A stretch of 64,000 nt of DNA, taken from assembly GCF_000010785.1 (NCBI RefSeq), contig NC_013799.1:248001-312000 (forward strand), in the 5' to 3' direction. Source of the stretch: Hydrogenobacter thermophilus TK-6. GTDB taxonomy: Bacteria; Aquificota; Aquificia; Aquificales; Aquificaceae. Within the stretch, counting starts at the first letter, position 1; each line of letters begins with the position of its first letter. A program made the translations under genes and the position numbers. Shown piece by piece: positions 49,375 to 58,818 of the stretch. The notes under the pieces are model-generated. The model was not told the DNA's origin. It made no database searches and was given only the letters and a program-made list of their open reading frames with translations.

Positions 49375-52300
49375 ATGAAAGACATAGGCAAGTATGATCA
49401 CAAAGCTGTAGAAAGCAAGCACTCAAGAAGGTGGATAGAGTCCGCCATATACAGCTCCGGCTCTGACCAAAGGGAAGAGAAGTTTTCGGTAGTTATACCA
49501 CCCCCTAATGTGACGGGCTCTCTTCACATGGGTCATGCTCTCAATGCCACGCTTCAGGACATGGTATGCAGGTGGCAGAGGATGATGGGTAAAAAGGTGG
49601 TGTGGGTGCCGGGGTTTGACCATGCGGGCATAGCAACGCAGTATGTGGTGGATAAAAAACTGCAGCAAGAAGGCAAAGACAGATTGGAGGTAGGAAGGGA
49701 AGAGTTTTTAAAAGAGGTCTGGAAGTGGGTGCCGATCTCAAGAGGTGCCATAAGGGAGCAACTGGAAAAGCTTGGGGTGAGCGTAGACTGGAAGAGGGAG
49801 CGATTTACCCTTGACGAGGGATTTTCGAGGGCTGTAAGGTATGCCTTTAGGAAGCTTTACGAGGATGGGCTCATATACAGGGGTGAGTACATAGTAAACT
49901 GGTGTCCCAATGACCTGACGGCTCTTTCGGACTTGGAGGTGGAGCACGAGGAGGAGGATGGAAAGCTATACTACATAAAGTATCCTCTGGAGGATGCAAG
50001 CGGGTACATAACGGTTGCCACCACAAGACCAGAGACCATGCTGGGAGATACTGCGGTGGCGGTTCATCCTCAGGACGAAAGATACAAGCACCTGGTGGGC
50101 AAAAGGGTAAGGCTTCCGTTGGTAAGCTGGAAGAGAAAAGCTATGTCCGGAGAGGAAGTTTCTGAATACATACCCATAGTGGCAGATGAGAGCGTGCTTT
50201 CTGATTTTGGTACCGGTGCGGTCAAAATAACTCCTGCGCACGACCCTACGGACTTCCAGATAGGAAAGAGGCATAACCTGCCTTTTGTGCAGGTGATGGA
50301 CCAGCATGCGCGCATGAACGAAAATGCGGGAGAGTTTGCAGGCTTGGACAGATACGAGGCAAGGCAGCAAATAGTTAAAAGGCTTGAAGAGTTGGGACTT
50401 CTTGAGAAGGTAGAAGACCACAGGCACGCGGTGGGTAAATGCTACAGGTGCAAAACCACCTTGGAGCCTATGGTTTCTGTGCAGTGGTTTGTTAGGGTTT
50501 CTGACGAGAGGATAAAGAAGGCAGCCATAAAGGTGGTGGAGGAGGGTAAGATAAGGTTTATACCGGAAGGCTGGAAGAAGATTTACCTTCAGTGGATGGA
50601 AAACCTCAAAGACTGGTGCATATCGCGGCAGATATGGTGGGGACACAGGATACCTGTCTGGTACTGTCAGGACTGTGGAAAGGAAAGCGTATATACTGAC
50701 GATGACTTTGACAGGGTTTACGACAAGCTCATTTTCAACCTCATAGCGGATGGCAAGATAGACTATGAGTTTACGCCGGAAGAGGTAGAAAAAGTGCTGC
50801 ACTCTCCTTCTTTTGTCCATCCTAACATGACGGTGCTGGACTTTTACAAGAAGTTTGCCTTCCACAAATACCATTCTACTGAGGTGAGCGCTCACTCCCT
50901 TAGACTCTTTTTTACTCAGGACATAAACCCTATGGCTATACTTACCGAGAAGAAAAATAGGTACAGGTATGACCCAAAGACCAAAAAGTACAGGTTTGTC
51001 TTGCGCTGCAAGCACTGTGGTTCAGAGAGGCTCAGACAGGAGGAGGATGTTTTGGACACGTGGTTTTCCTCAGCCCTCTGGCCCTTTGGGGTTTTTGGCT
51101 GGCCAGAAGAGGCGCAGGACCTAAAAAACCTCTACCCTACAGACCTTCTGGTGACAGGCTTTGACATCATCTTCTTCTGGGTGGCAAGGATGATAATGAT
51201 GGGGACATACTTTACGGGTGATGTGCCCTTTGTGGATGTTTATATACATGCTCTTGTGAGGGACGAGAAGGGTCAGAAGATGTCCAAGACCAAAGGCAAC
51301 GTGATAGACCCTCTTGACATAGTGGAAAGGTACGGAGCGGATGCTCTTAGGTTCACCTTAGCTATTCTCACCCAGCAGGGAAGGGACATAAAGCTCTCGG
51401 AAAAACGCTTTGAAGGCTACAAACACTTTGCCAACAAGCTTTGGAACGCAGGAAGGTTTATACTTATGAATTTGGACCAGGACCTTCTTGCTAATCTTCC
51501 TTACGCAGCGCCACCCAGAAGCGAGGACCTTTGGATAACCACCAAGCTTAACCAAACTGTTAGAAAGGTCAACGAGGCTCTCTCCCAATATGAGTTTTCT
51601 GAGGCAGCTCAGGCTCTTTACGAGTTTGTCTGGAGTGAGTTTTGCGACTGGTATTTGGAGATGAGCAAGCTCAGGCTGTATGCCAAGCCTACAGAAAACT
51701 TGCCGGAAGAGGAAAGGCAAAAGGAAGAGCAAAGAATAAAGGCGGAGAGAATTACCGCACAGGCTACGCTTCTGAAGATCTTTGACAGTGTGCTTAAACT
51801 CCTTCACCCTTTTATGTGTTATATAACGGAAGAGTTATACTCTCACCTTCCCACCTCTCACCTTGAGAGTGTTTCCCTCTGCCAATACCCACAGTATAAC
51901 CCGCAGGATGTTTTTGAACAGGCTCATGAGAAGGTGGAAAAGCTAAAGGGCGTCATATCCTCCGTAAGAGCTCTCAGGAGCGACCTTAGAATAGAGCCAT
52001 CAAGAAAGATAAGGCTTTACTGCAGGGGTGAAGGATGGAAAGAGATGCTGACTGAGTTTGAAGAGCACATAAAGAGTCTGGTAAAAGTTGAGGAGCTTAT
52101 ACACACCCAAGAAAGACCACCCAGAGCTGTGGCAGGCTTTTACAAGGACCTGGAGTTCTTCCTAAGTGTGGAGGAAGGTATAAACATAGAAGAGCTGATA
52201 AACTCCTACACCAAGAGACATAAGGAGGTGGTAAAGTCTCTGGAAAGCGTTGAAAGAAGGCTCCAGAATCCCAGTTTTCTGGAAAAGGCTTCACGCGAAG

Positions 52301-52401
52301 AGGTGGAAAAAGTCCAGAAAATCAGAGAGGAGCTTCTGGCAGAAAAAGCAAAACTGGAAGAGCTTTTAAAGTCTTTGGAGGAAGCAAGGGTAAGCTCATG
52401 A
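49375..52401 (+). CDS. valS: valyl-tRNA synthetase
   Basis: A class I synthetase of about 1008 residues with the HIGH-type PPPNVTGSLHMGHA, an editing domain (TTRPETMLGDTAVAVHP), the KMSKS-type KGQKMSKTKGN and a C-terminal coiled-coil arm (VVKSLESVERRLQNPSFLEK). Between the zinc-site halves CQDCG (about residue 430) and CKHCG (about 545) there are about 110 residues where most ValRS have 10-20; this explains the large size. ATG 49375 matches the family start. It overlaps hldD by 4 bp. Confidence 0.97.
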   Translation: MKDIGKYDHKAVESKHSRRWIESAIYSSGSDQREEKFSVVIPPPNVTGSLHMGHALNATLQDMVCRWQRMMGKKVVWVPGFDHAGIATQYVVDKKLQQEGKDRLEVGREEFLKEVWKWVPISRGAIREQLEKLGVSVDWKRERFTLDEGFSRAVRYAFRKLYEDGLIYRGEYIVNWCPNDLTALSDLEVEHEEEDGKLYYIKYPLEDASGYITVATTRPETMLGDTAVAVHPQDERYKHLVGKRVRLPLVSWKRKAMSGEEVSEYIPIVADESVLSDFGTGAVKITPAHDPTDFQIGKRHNLPFVQVMDQHARMNENAGEFAGLDRYEARQQIVKRLEELGLLEKVEDHRHAVGKCYRCKTTLEPMVSVQWFVRVSDERIKKAAIKVVEEGKIRFIPEGWKKIYLQWMENLKDWCISRQIWWGHRIPVWYCQDCGKESVYTDDDFDRVYDKLIFNLIADGKIDYEFTPEEVEKVLHSPSFVHPNMTVLDFYKKFAFHKYHSTEVSAHSLRLFFTQDINPMAILTEKKNRYRYDPKTKKYRFVLRCKHCGSERLRQEEDVLDTWFSSALWPFGVFGWPEEAQDLKNLYPTDLLVTGFDIIFFWVARMIMMGTYFTGDVPFVDVYIHALVRDEKGQKMSKTKGNVIDPLDIVERYGADALRFTLAILTQQGRDIKLSEKRFEGYKHFANKLWNAGRFILMNLDQDLLANLPYAAPPRSEDLWITTKLNQTVRKVNEALSQYEFSEAAQALYEFVWSEFCDWYLEMSKLRLYAKPTENLPEEERQKEEQRIKAERITAQATLLKIFDSVLKLLHPFMCYITEELYSHLPTSHLESVSLCQYPQYNPQDVFEQAHEKVEKLKGVISSVRALRSDLRIEPSRKIRLYCRGEGWKEMLTEFEEHIKSLVKVEELIHTQERPPRAVAGFYKDLEFFLSVEEGINIEELINSYTKRHKEVVKSLESVERRLQNPSFLEKASREEVEKVQKIREELLAEKAKLEELLKSLEEARVSS

Positions 52402-53318
52402 GGGTGCTTATAACAGGCGGTGCGGGGTTTATAGGTTCCAACATAGCCAAGCAGTTGGAAAGAAGCTATCCCAATGCAAAGGTTTACGTGCTGGATGACT
52501 TCTCCTCCGGACACTTTAAAAACCTGATAGGCTTTAGAGGAGAGGTTATCACAGGAAACATAAGCGATCCAAGCCTTTGGGAGTGGCTGGCTCAAAACTA
52601 CCAGTTTGACGTGGTGTTTCACAAAGCTGCCATAACCGACACTACCATCATGGACCAGGCTCTCATGATGAAAACCAATGCGGATAGCTTTAGACACCTA
52701 CTTAAGTGTGCTGTAAAATGGAAAGCAAAAGTTATATACGCATCCTCCGCAGGAGTTTATGGGAATGTTGAGCCACCCATGAGGGAGGAAGGACCCCAAG
52801 AGCCGGAGAACGTCTACGGCTTTTCCAAGCTGATCATGGACAGAATAGCCTTAAACTTTCTGGAAGAGCATAAGGACATAAAGTTAATAGGTTTTAGGTA
52901 CTTTAATGTGTACGGTGAAGGTGAATCGTACAAAGGAAAAACTGCCAGCATGGTTTATCAGCTATACAAAAAGATAGCCTCGGGAGAGAAGGCAAGGCTC
53001 TTCAAGTGGGGAGAGCAAAGAAGGGACTTTGTCTACATAAAAGATGTGATAAAAGCCAACATGCTTGCTCTGGAAAAGGATGTCTCTGGTATTTTCAACA
53101 TAGCCACGGGCGAAAGCAGGAGCTTCAACGAGATAGTGGATATATTGAGCATAGAACTAAACACTAAACCAGAGGTGGAGTACTTTGACTGCCCTTATGA
53201 CTTTTACCAGCAGCACACGCAGGCGGATATAAGCAAGGCAAGGGAAGTTCTTGGCTACACACCGGACTTTTCGTTGGAAGATGGCATAAGGGACTACATA
53301 AAGGTTTTAAGGGCATGA
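52398..53318 (+). CDS. hldD: ADP-L-glycero-D-manno-heptose 6-epimerase
   Basis: The 306-residue SDR epimerase has GGAGFIGSNIAKQL, the catalytic region SSAGVYG and YGFSKLIMD, the HldD-typical FKWGEQRRDFVYIKDV, and C-terminal QHTQADISKAREVLGYTP. It makes the heptose donor of the lipopolysaccharide inner core. The start overlaps the valS stop (ATGA). Confidence 0.9.
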   Translation: MRVLITGGAGFIGSNIAKQLERSYPNAKVYVLDDFSSGHFKNLIGFRGEVITGNISDPSLWEWLAQNYQFDVVFHKAAITDTTIMDQALMMKTNADSFRHLLKCAVKWKAKVIYASSAGVYGNVEPPMREEGPQEPENVYGFSKLIMDRIALNFLEEHKDIKLIGFRYFNVYGEGESYKGKTASMVYQLYKKIASGEKARLFKWGEQRRDFVYIKDVIKANMLALEKDVSGIFNIATGESRSFNEIVDILSIELNTKPEVEYFDCPYDFYQQHTQADISKAREVLGYTPDFSLEDGIRDYIKVLRA

Positions 53319-54226
53319 TAGAGGAGCTTATTCAGAAAGCTAAGATACTTCAGTCAGCGCTTCCTTACATAAGGAAGTTTTACGGAAAAACTTTCGTGGT
53401 AAAGTATGGTGGTTCTGCCATGCTGGAAGAGAGCCTCAGGGAGAGCTTTGCCAAGGATGTGCTGCTGCTCAGGTACACGGGTATAAAAGTTGTAGTGGTT
53501 CACGGTGGTGGACCACAGATAAGCGCCGCTCTGGAAAAGTTTGGAATAAAGTCCACCTTTGTGGGAGGCTTGAGAAAGACAGACCAGGAGACCATGCACG
53601 TGGTGGAGATGGTGCTATCAGGAGACATAAACAAGGACATAGTGGCTCTCATAAACAAGCACAGCGGAGAGCAGATATACGCGGTGGGACTTTCTGGCAG
53701 GGACGGAAACCTCATAAGAGCAAAAAAACTCAACAAGGAAGAGTACTTTAGGGAGATAGGGCTTGAAGTCCCCCGTGAGGACATAGGCTTTGTCGGTGAA
53801 GTGCTAAGCGTAAACACGCATCTACTTCAGGCGCTTATGGACAATGGCTACATACCCGTCATAGCACCAGTAGGAGTGGGTGAAGATGGACAAGCTTACA
53901 ACATAAACGCAGACATAGTGGCATCAGAGGTGGCAAGATACACAAAAGCTGAAAAACTTTTATTCCTGACGGATACGGAAGGCATAAAGGACAAGGACGG
54001 AAAGACTATATCCTCCCTAAGCAGGGAGGAAGCTTACAGGCTCATAAGCGAAGGCACCATAAAGGGGGGTATGATACCCAAGGTAAAAAGCGCCCTAAGA
54101 GCCCTTCAGGAAGGGGTAGGGAAGGTGCACATTGTGGACGGCAGAATACCTCACTCTATACTGCTGGAGATCTTTACAGAGGAAGGCGTAGGTACGGAGA
54201 TAGTCAACCAAAGGTCTATGGATTAG
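53315..54226 (+). CDS. argB: N-acetylglutamate kinase
   Basis: The 303-residue amino-acid kinase has FVVKYGGSAM, VVVHGGGPQISAAL, the substrate region SGRDGNL and C-terminal GGMIPKVKSALRALQEGV and VHIVDGRIPHSILLEIF. It catalyses the second step of arginine synthesis and is usually feedback-inhibited by arginine in cyclic-pathway organisms. The N-terminal helix before residue 25 is compatible with the hexameric arginine-sensitive type. ATGA overlap with hldD. Confidence 0.97.
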   Translation: MIEELIQKAKILQSALPYIRKFYGKTFVVKYGGSAMLEESLRESFAKDVLLLRYTGIKVVVVHGGGPQISAALEKFGIKSTFVGGLRKTDQETMHVVEMVLSGDINKDIVALINKHSGEQIYAVGLSGRDGNLIRAKKLNKEEYFREIGLEVPREDIGFVGEVLSVNTHLLQALMDNGYIPVIAPVGVGEDGQAYNINADIVASEVARYTKAEKLLFLTDTEGIKDKDGKTISSLSREEAYRLISEGTIKGGMIPKVKSALRALQEGVGKVHIVDGRIPHSILLEIFTEEGVGTEIVNQRSMD

Positions 54227-54279
54227 CTTCCCTTCATCACCCGTATGAAGCTCTCAGCTTGGTGGCTTTGAGTTAGACT

Positions 54280-54307
54280 TGTTAATATAATTGCCATTAT
54301 ATTAACA
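54280..54307. other. candidate dif (chromosome dimer resolution) site
   Basis: 28 bp with perfectly symmetric 11-bp arms, TGTTAATATAA and TTATATTAACA, around a 6-bp centre TTGCCA. The right arm resembles the classical XerD arm TTATGTTAAAT. It lies about 730 bp upstream of a tyrosine recombinase gene, in an intergenic region (54227-54402) with no gene. Confidence 0.6.
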
Positions 54308-54344
54308 TACTCTTCTATTACACCTTTGCTGTCAATTTCAGTAT

Positions 54345-54373
54345 TTGACATTGACGGCAAAATCTATTAAATT
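54345..54373 (+). promoter_or_regulatory. promoter of the HTH/Xer operon
   Basis: TTGACA (54345-54350), 17 bp and TAAATT (54368-54373). A TGTCAA dyad partner lies about 20 bp upstream of the -35. AGGAGGG precedes ATG 54403. Confidence 0.6.
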
Positions 54374-54402
54374 ATGTTAAATGAATTGTCAGGAGGGAGA
54401 TC

Positions 54403-55023
54403 ATGGATGATGTCAAGGTAAAAGCAAGCGAATATGCTGAGCTAACAGGTGTTTCACTGAACACTGTAAAGAACAGAATAAGGGCTGGAGTGGTAAGGGG
54501 CGGTAAAGAGGAGGATGGCATCTGGTATGTGTATCTTTCGCAGGATGAGTATCACCATCTTATGAGGTCTCAAGAAAAGAGGGGGGAAAGGCAGAGGGAG
54601 ATAAATAACAGTCTTGAAAAGCTAAAGGCTAGCTTTGAAGGACAGCTTATAGCAACTTACATAGAGATACAGATGCTCAAGGATTTGCAAAAGGAGGAGC
54701 TTCTTCATGAGATGTCAAGTCTTTACACCCTCTTAGCTGTAAGGGAAAAGGAGATACAGATAATGAGGAATCAGCTGGAAGAAGCGGAAAAGGCTCTTAA
54801 AGAGAGGGAGGAGAGTCTAAAGGAGCTTCAAAAGAAGCTGGCAGAGCTTGAAAAAAGTCTAAGGGCTTTGGAAAACCAGCTTAGAGATAAGGAGCTTTCG
54901 CTTGCTGAAAAGGACATACAGATGCAGAAAATGCTTTTAGAGAAAGAAAAGGAACTGCTTAGCAAAACTGCTCAGATAGAACAGTTAAAGAGAGAACTTG
55001 AGATAAAGGGAGGCAAGGAGTAG
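54403..55023 (+). CDS. HTH plus long coiled-coil protein upstream of xer
   Basis: A 206-residue protein. The N-terminal ~55 residues look like a MerR/excisionase-type winged HTH (VKASEYAELTGVSLNTVKNRIRAG, then GIWYVYLS). Residues about 60-205 are a continuous heptad-repeat coiled coil (EEAEKALKEREESLKEL and so on). AGGAGGG gives a strong ribosome binding site. It is co-transcribed with the recombinase 10 bp downstream; a role as recombination accessory or DNA-bridging protein is inferred. Confidence 0.75.
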   Translation: MDDVKVKASEYAELTGVSLNTVKNRIRAGVVRGGKEEDGIWYVYLSQDEYHHLMRSQEKRGERQREINNSLEKLKASFEGQLIATYIEIQMLKDLQKEELLHEMSSLYTLLAVREKEIQIMRNQLEEAEKALKEREESLKELQKKLAELEKSLRALENQLRDKELSLAEKDIQMQKMLLEKEKELLSKTAQIEQLKRELEIKGGKE

Positions 55024-55033
55024 AATTTAAACT

Positions 55034-55900
55034 ATGGACAAAGATCATCTTCTAGATACATGGAAGAGGTCCCTGGAGAGGACAAAAAGCGCAAGAACTG
55101 TTATCACATACATAAAAAGTCTTGAATCTTTTATAAAACACATAGGGGAGAAGGACCTGATCCACATTGACCCAAGAAGGATATATGAATATGTAGATAC
55201 TTCATCGCTAAATACCTCCTCTATTCTTACGCACTTGTCTGCCATAAAGCACTTTTACAAATTTGCCTTTAGAAGAGGGTATGTGGACAAAGAAAAGTAC
55301 TCAGACATAGAATCTGTTATAGACGAAGTAAGGGAAGATTTAGGGAGGAATATAGCTAAACGGTATCCCAAAGCACTAACAGAGGAGGAGATAAATAAGA
55401 TATTATCCGCAGTGAAGGGAGCCAAGTACGAAAAAATATATGTGCTTTTTCTTTACAGCGGTATAAGGCTCTCTGAGTATCTTTCCCTAAGAAAGAGCGA
55501 CTTTTATCAGGATAAGAGCGGTCTTCTCTGGATAAGACTATCCGCAGACATTACCAAAAGGAGAAAAGAGAGGCTCGTGCCTGTTTTGGGGAGTAGCAAG
55601 GAAGAAACTTACGCCGTAATAGACAGGCTACTTGTCTGGATAGAATCTTATGAGGAGAACTTTAGGGTAAAGAGGGGATCCCTTCAGGTATTTACCAACC
55701 GGCTGTCCCGCAAGCTATGCATTCCTTTCTCGCTGCACAGCTTTAGGCACACCTACATAACCAATCTGGTGAATAGTGGTTTCCCTGCGGAGGTGGTAAA
55801 GGAGTTTGCTGGCCACTCTAACGTAAGAACTACCATTGATATATACTACAAGTTTAGTCAGGAGAGAGCAAGGCAGCTTGTAGAGAACTTCCTCAAATGA
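55034..55900 (+). CDS. Xer-family tyrosine recombinase
   Basis: The 288-residue protein has a SAM-like N-terminal core-binding domain and a catalytic domain with Arg (YSGIRLSEYLSLR), the HSFRHTY box, GHSNVRTT and the nucleophile Tyr (IDIYYKF). The length is typical of XerC/XerD/XerA. A 28-bp symmetric site nearby suggests a single-recombinase dimer-resolution system. It overlaps trmD by ATGA. Confidence 0.88.
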   Translation: MDKDHLLDTWKRSLERTKSARTVITYIKSLESFIKHIGEKDLIHIDPRRIYEYVDTSSLNTSSILTHLSAIKHFYKFAFRRGYVDKEKYSDIESVIDEVREDLGRNIAKRYPKALTEEEINKILSAVKGAKYEKIYVLFLYSGIRLSEYLSLRKSDFYQDKSGLLWIRLSADITKRRKERLVPVLGSSKEETYAVIDRLLVWIESYEENFRVKRGSLQVFTNRLSRKLCIPFSLHSFRHTYITNLVNSGFPAEVVKEFAGHSNVRTTIDIYYKFSQERARQLVENFLK

Positions 55901-56643
55901 AGTTTTTTGTGCTTACCATTTTTCCAGAGATGATTCATGTGTACGCCCAGTATGGAATAGTAAAGCAGGCCATAAAAAAGGGATCGCTGACTATTGAAGT
56001 AATAGACCTTAGGCAGTATGCGGATAAAGGGAGGGTTGATGACGAAGCTTATGGAGGGCTTCCGGGTATGGTGATAAAGCCTGAGCCTGTCTTTCGTGCT
56101 TACAAAAGTATTACAGAAAGATATGGGAGACCTTACACCATATTGCCTGAGCCTTGGGGGAAAAGACTTGTCCAACAAGATCTTGATAGACTAAGTCAAA
56201 AGGAGAGTTTAGCGGTCATATGCGGAAGGTATGAAGGTATAGATGAGCGCGTAAAAGTTCTCGCTGACGAAGAGCTTTCCTTGGGTGATTTTGTGCTTTC
56301 TGGGGGTGAGATATTCGCTCTTGCCCTGCTCGAAGGTGTTGCAAGGCTTTTGCCTGATGTGCTTAGTGAGCCAGAAAGCCTGCTGTCAGACTCCTTTAGA
56401 AGATGGTTAGGTTATCCTGTTTATACAAGACCGCCTGAGTACGAAGGCTTGAGAGTTCCTGATGTACTCCTGTCTGGCAACCACAAGCTCATAGAGCTGT
56501 GGAAGCTCTGGCACTCCATAGAGAGAACCTTAACTTACAGACCCGACCTTATTCCGGAAGACATTACTTCCCTTGAAAGGGATATGATGGAAAGTATAAA
56601 GAAAGGGATTAAATTTGAAGAGTGGATAAAGACAAGGAGGTAA
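55897..56643 (+). CDS. trmD: tRNA (guanine-37-N1)-methyltransferase
   Basis: The 248-residue SPOUT methylase has LTIFPEM at the N-terminus, the DDEAYGGLPGMVIKPEP loop, the knot motif ICGRYEGIDERV and LSLGDFVLSGGE. It makes m1G37 in tRNAs to prevent frameshifting. The start overlaps the recombinase stop. Confidence 0.97.
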   Translation: MKFFVLTIFPEMIHVYAQYGIVKQAIKKGSLTIEVIDLRQYADKGRVDDEAYGGLPGMVIKPEPVFRAYKSITERYGRPYTILPEPWGKRLVQQDLDRLSQKESLAVICGRYEGIDERVKVLADEELSLGDFVLSGGEIFALALLEGVARLLPDVLSEPESLLSDSFRRWLGYPVYTRPPEYEGLRVPDVLLSGNHKLIELWKLWHSIERTLTYRPDLIPEDITSLERDMMESIKKGIKFEEWIKTRR

Positions 56644-56644
56644 A

Positions 56645-57562
56645 GTGGTGGTGAGAGCGCTTTTTACGCTGCTTATGGCTGTATTTTTGGCATTTTCGTA
56701 TGAAATCAAGCTCAGAAAGGTGGATAAGGACATATACATGGTGCGTGGGGAGGATGCGCTTCCCTCTCTGAAGAACGGTGGGTTTATTTCCAACGCTTTT
56801 GCGGTTTACACTGAGGAAGGCTGGGTGGTTATAGACACTCTCTCCACTCCTGAGCTCTCTGAGAAGTTTCTTAAAGAGCTCCTGAAGGTAAAGAAAGCAC
56901 CCGTAAAGTATACCATAATAACCCATTACCATCCGGACCACTGGTACGGCGCCAAAACCTTTAAAGATGCAAAAGCCAAGATGGTAGCTCACAAGAAATT
57001 AAAAGAGCTATACGATTCGGGCGAGGCAAAAGCTATACTTGAAGAAGCCAACAGAAGCTTCAATGGACTCTACGACAGCGTGGTTTTAGTCCCACCAGAT
57101 ATAGTGGTGGAAGACAAGGTGCGGCTCAAAGCAGGCTCTCGTACATTTGACATTATATCCATGACACCTGCTCACACCAACAGTGATATAGTGGTGTACA
57201 TGCCTGACAGAAAAGTCCTCTTTGCGGGAGACTTAGTCTATTACAAGCGCATACCCTTTATGGGTGATAGAAACGCCAGCTCCAAAGGATGGGAGGAGGT
57301 GCTAAGGAGAATCAAGAGCATGGATATAAAGCTCATCTTAGGAGGGCATAACGAACCGATGGACAAAAAAGCCATAGATTATACTCTTGGATACATCACT
57401 TACCTCAGGGAAAATATAAGGATGATGAAGCAGGAGGGTAAATTCATAGATGAGATAAAGCAGGCACTGAGCGACTCACCTTACAAAAAGGATGCTATGT
57501 ATCAGGAGTTTCACAACGCCAACATATTCAGAGTGGATATGGAACTGGATTTAGAGCCATGA
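56645..57562 (+). CDS. exported metallo-beta-lactamase-fold hydrolase
   Basis: The 305-residue protein has a signal peptide (VVRALFTLLMAVFLAFS, then YEI). The MBL zinc motif THYHPDHWYG is followed by TPAHTNSDIVVYMP, the GDLVYY Asp ligand and LGGHNEP. It resembles SoxH-like/quinoprotein-relay MBL proteins found in sulfur-oxidising bacteria. The substrate is unknown. It starts at GTG 56645, 1 bp after trmD. Confidence 0.82.
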   Translation: MVVRALFTLLMAVFLAFSYEIKLRKVDKDIYMVRGEDALPSLKNGGFISNAFAVYTEEGWVVIDTLSTPELSEKFLKELLKVKKAPVKYTIITHYHPDHWYGAKTFKDAKAKMVAHKKLKELYDSGEAKAILEEANRSFNGLYDSVVLVPPDIVVEDKVRLKAGSRTFDIISMTPAHTNSDIVVYMPDRKVLFAGDLVYYKRIPFMGDRNASSKGWEEVLRRIKSMDIKLILGGHNEPMDKKAIDYTLGYITYLRENIRMMKQEGKFIDEIKQALSDSPYKKDAMYQEFHNANIFRVDMELDLEP

Positions 57563-58818
57563 AGGTGGGAGTTATAAGTCTTGGATGTGCCAAAAACCTT
57601 GTGGATACTGAAGTCTTGCTGGGAAAGTTAAAGGCTGGTGGTGCTACCATAGTTAGCGACCCCAGGAGAGCCGATGTTATAGTCATAAACACGTGCGGTT
57701 TCATAGAACCTGCCAAGATGGAAGCAATAGAGACCATCTTGGAGTTTGCAGGTAGTAAGAAGGTTATAGTTATGGGCTGTTTGGTCCAAAGATACAAAGA
57801 GGAACTCAAAAAGGAGATTCCGGAAGTTAGTGCTTACTTTGGCACAGAGAGTTGGGACAGTATAGTGGAATTTCTCAATTTGAGATCTAACGAAAGCAAG
57901 AGGATAATTACTACTCCAAGTTCTTATGCCTACCTTAAGGTGTCTGAGGGATGCAACAGGCTTTGCTCCTTCTGTGCGATACCCCTCATAAGGGGTAGGC
58001 ACAGGTCAAGACCGATAGAAGAGGTAGTTGAGGAAGCTAAATATCTTGCTGACCAAGGCATAAAGGAGCTTTGCATAGTTTCTCAGGACACTACTTATTA
58101 CGGCAAGGACCTTTATGCTAAACCTTACCTGGTGGAGCTTCTAAAGGCTCTTGAGAAAGTGGAGGGTATAAAATGGATAAGGCTTCTTTACCTTTATCCC
58201 ACAGAAATAGATGAGAATTTACTCTCTTACATGGCTCAATCTGAGAAAGTTTTGCCTTACTTTGATGTACCACTTCAGCATGTTTCTACAGAGGTGCTAA
58301 AAAGCATGAGAAGGGGTTATGATGAAGCTTTTGTGAGAGAATTTGTAGAGAAGGTAAGGAAAAATATAGCTAATGCGGTTTTGAGAACTACCTTTATAGT
58401 TGGCTATCCTTTGGAAAGAGAAAGGGATTATCAGAAGCTGTTGGACTTTGTGAGAGAAGGGCATTTTCATTGGGTAGGAGCGTTTACTTATTATCAAGAG
58501 GAAGGTACGCATGCCTACGCCTTAGGAGATCCTATACCACAGAGGGAAAAGGAAGAGAGGAAGGAGGAGCTTTTGAGAGTACAAAGAGACATCACATACC
58601 AGAAGAACCTGTCGCTGGTGGGAAAGAGCTTTGAGCTTCTTGTGGACGGTTTTGACGAGGAGTTTGGTTTTGTTCCTGTGGGAAGGATTTATGCACAAGC
58701 TCCAGAGGTAGATGGCATCACATATGTAGAGTCCGACAAGGAGTTAAAAGCGGGTGATGTAGTCAAGGTTATGATAACTCAAGTGGGAGATTACGACGTG
58801 GGAGCTAAGGTACTCTAA
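57559..58818 (+). CDS. rimO: ribosomal protein S12 methylthiotransferase RimO
   Basis: The 419-residue radical-SAM enzyme has the N-terminal SLGCAKNLVDTE typical of RimO (MiaB differs), INTCGFIEPAK and the radical SAM motif C-NRL-C-SF-C in KVSEGCNRLCSFCAIP. A C-terminal TRAM domain follows. It thiomethylates an aspartate of ribosomal protein S12. The start overlaps the MBL gene (ATGA) and the 3' end overlaps the fumarase gene by 4 bp. Confidence 0.95.
   Translation: MKVGVISLGCAKNLVDTEVLLGKLKAGGATIVSDPRRADVIVINTCGFIEPAKMEAIETILEFAGSKKVIVMGCLVQRYKEELKKEIPEVSAYFGTESWDSIVEFLNLRSNESKRIITTPSSYAYLKVSEGCNRLCSFCAIPLIRGRHRSRPIEEVVEEAKYLADQGIKELCIVSQDTTYYGKDLYAKPYLVELLKALEKVEGIKWIRLLYLYPTEIDENLLSYMAQSEKVLPYFDVPLQHVSTEVLKSMRRGYDEAFVREFVEKVRKNIANAVLRTTFIVGYPLERERDYQKLLDFVREGHFHWVGAFTYYQEEGTHAYALGDPIPQREKEERKEELLRVQRDITYQKNLSLVGKSFELLVDGFDEEFGFVPVGRIYAQAPEVDGITYVESDKELKAGDVVKVMITQVGDYDVGAKVL

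Noticed and set aside
49966-51015. 349-codon minus-strand open frame inside valS
   Set aside because: It lies wholly within a well-conserved valS region on the opposite strand; composition is that of a shadow frame.
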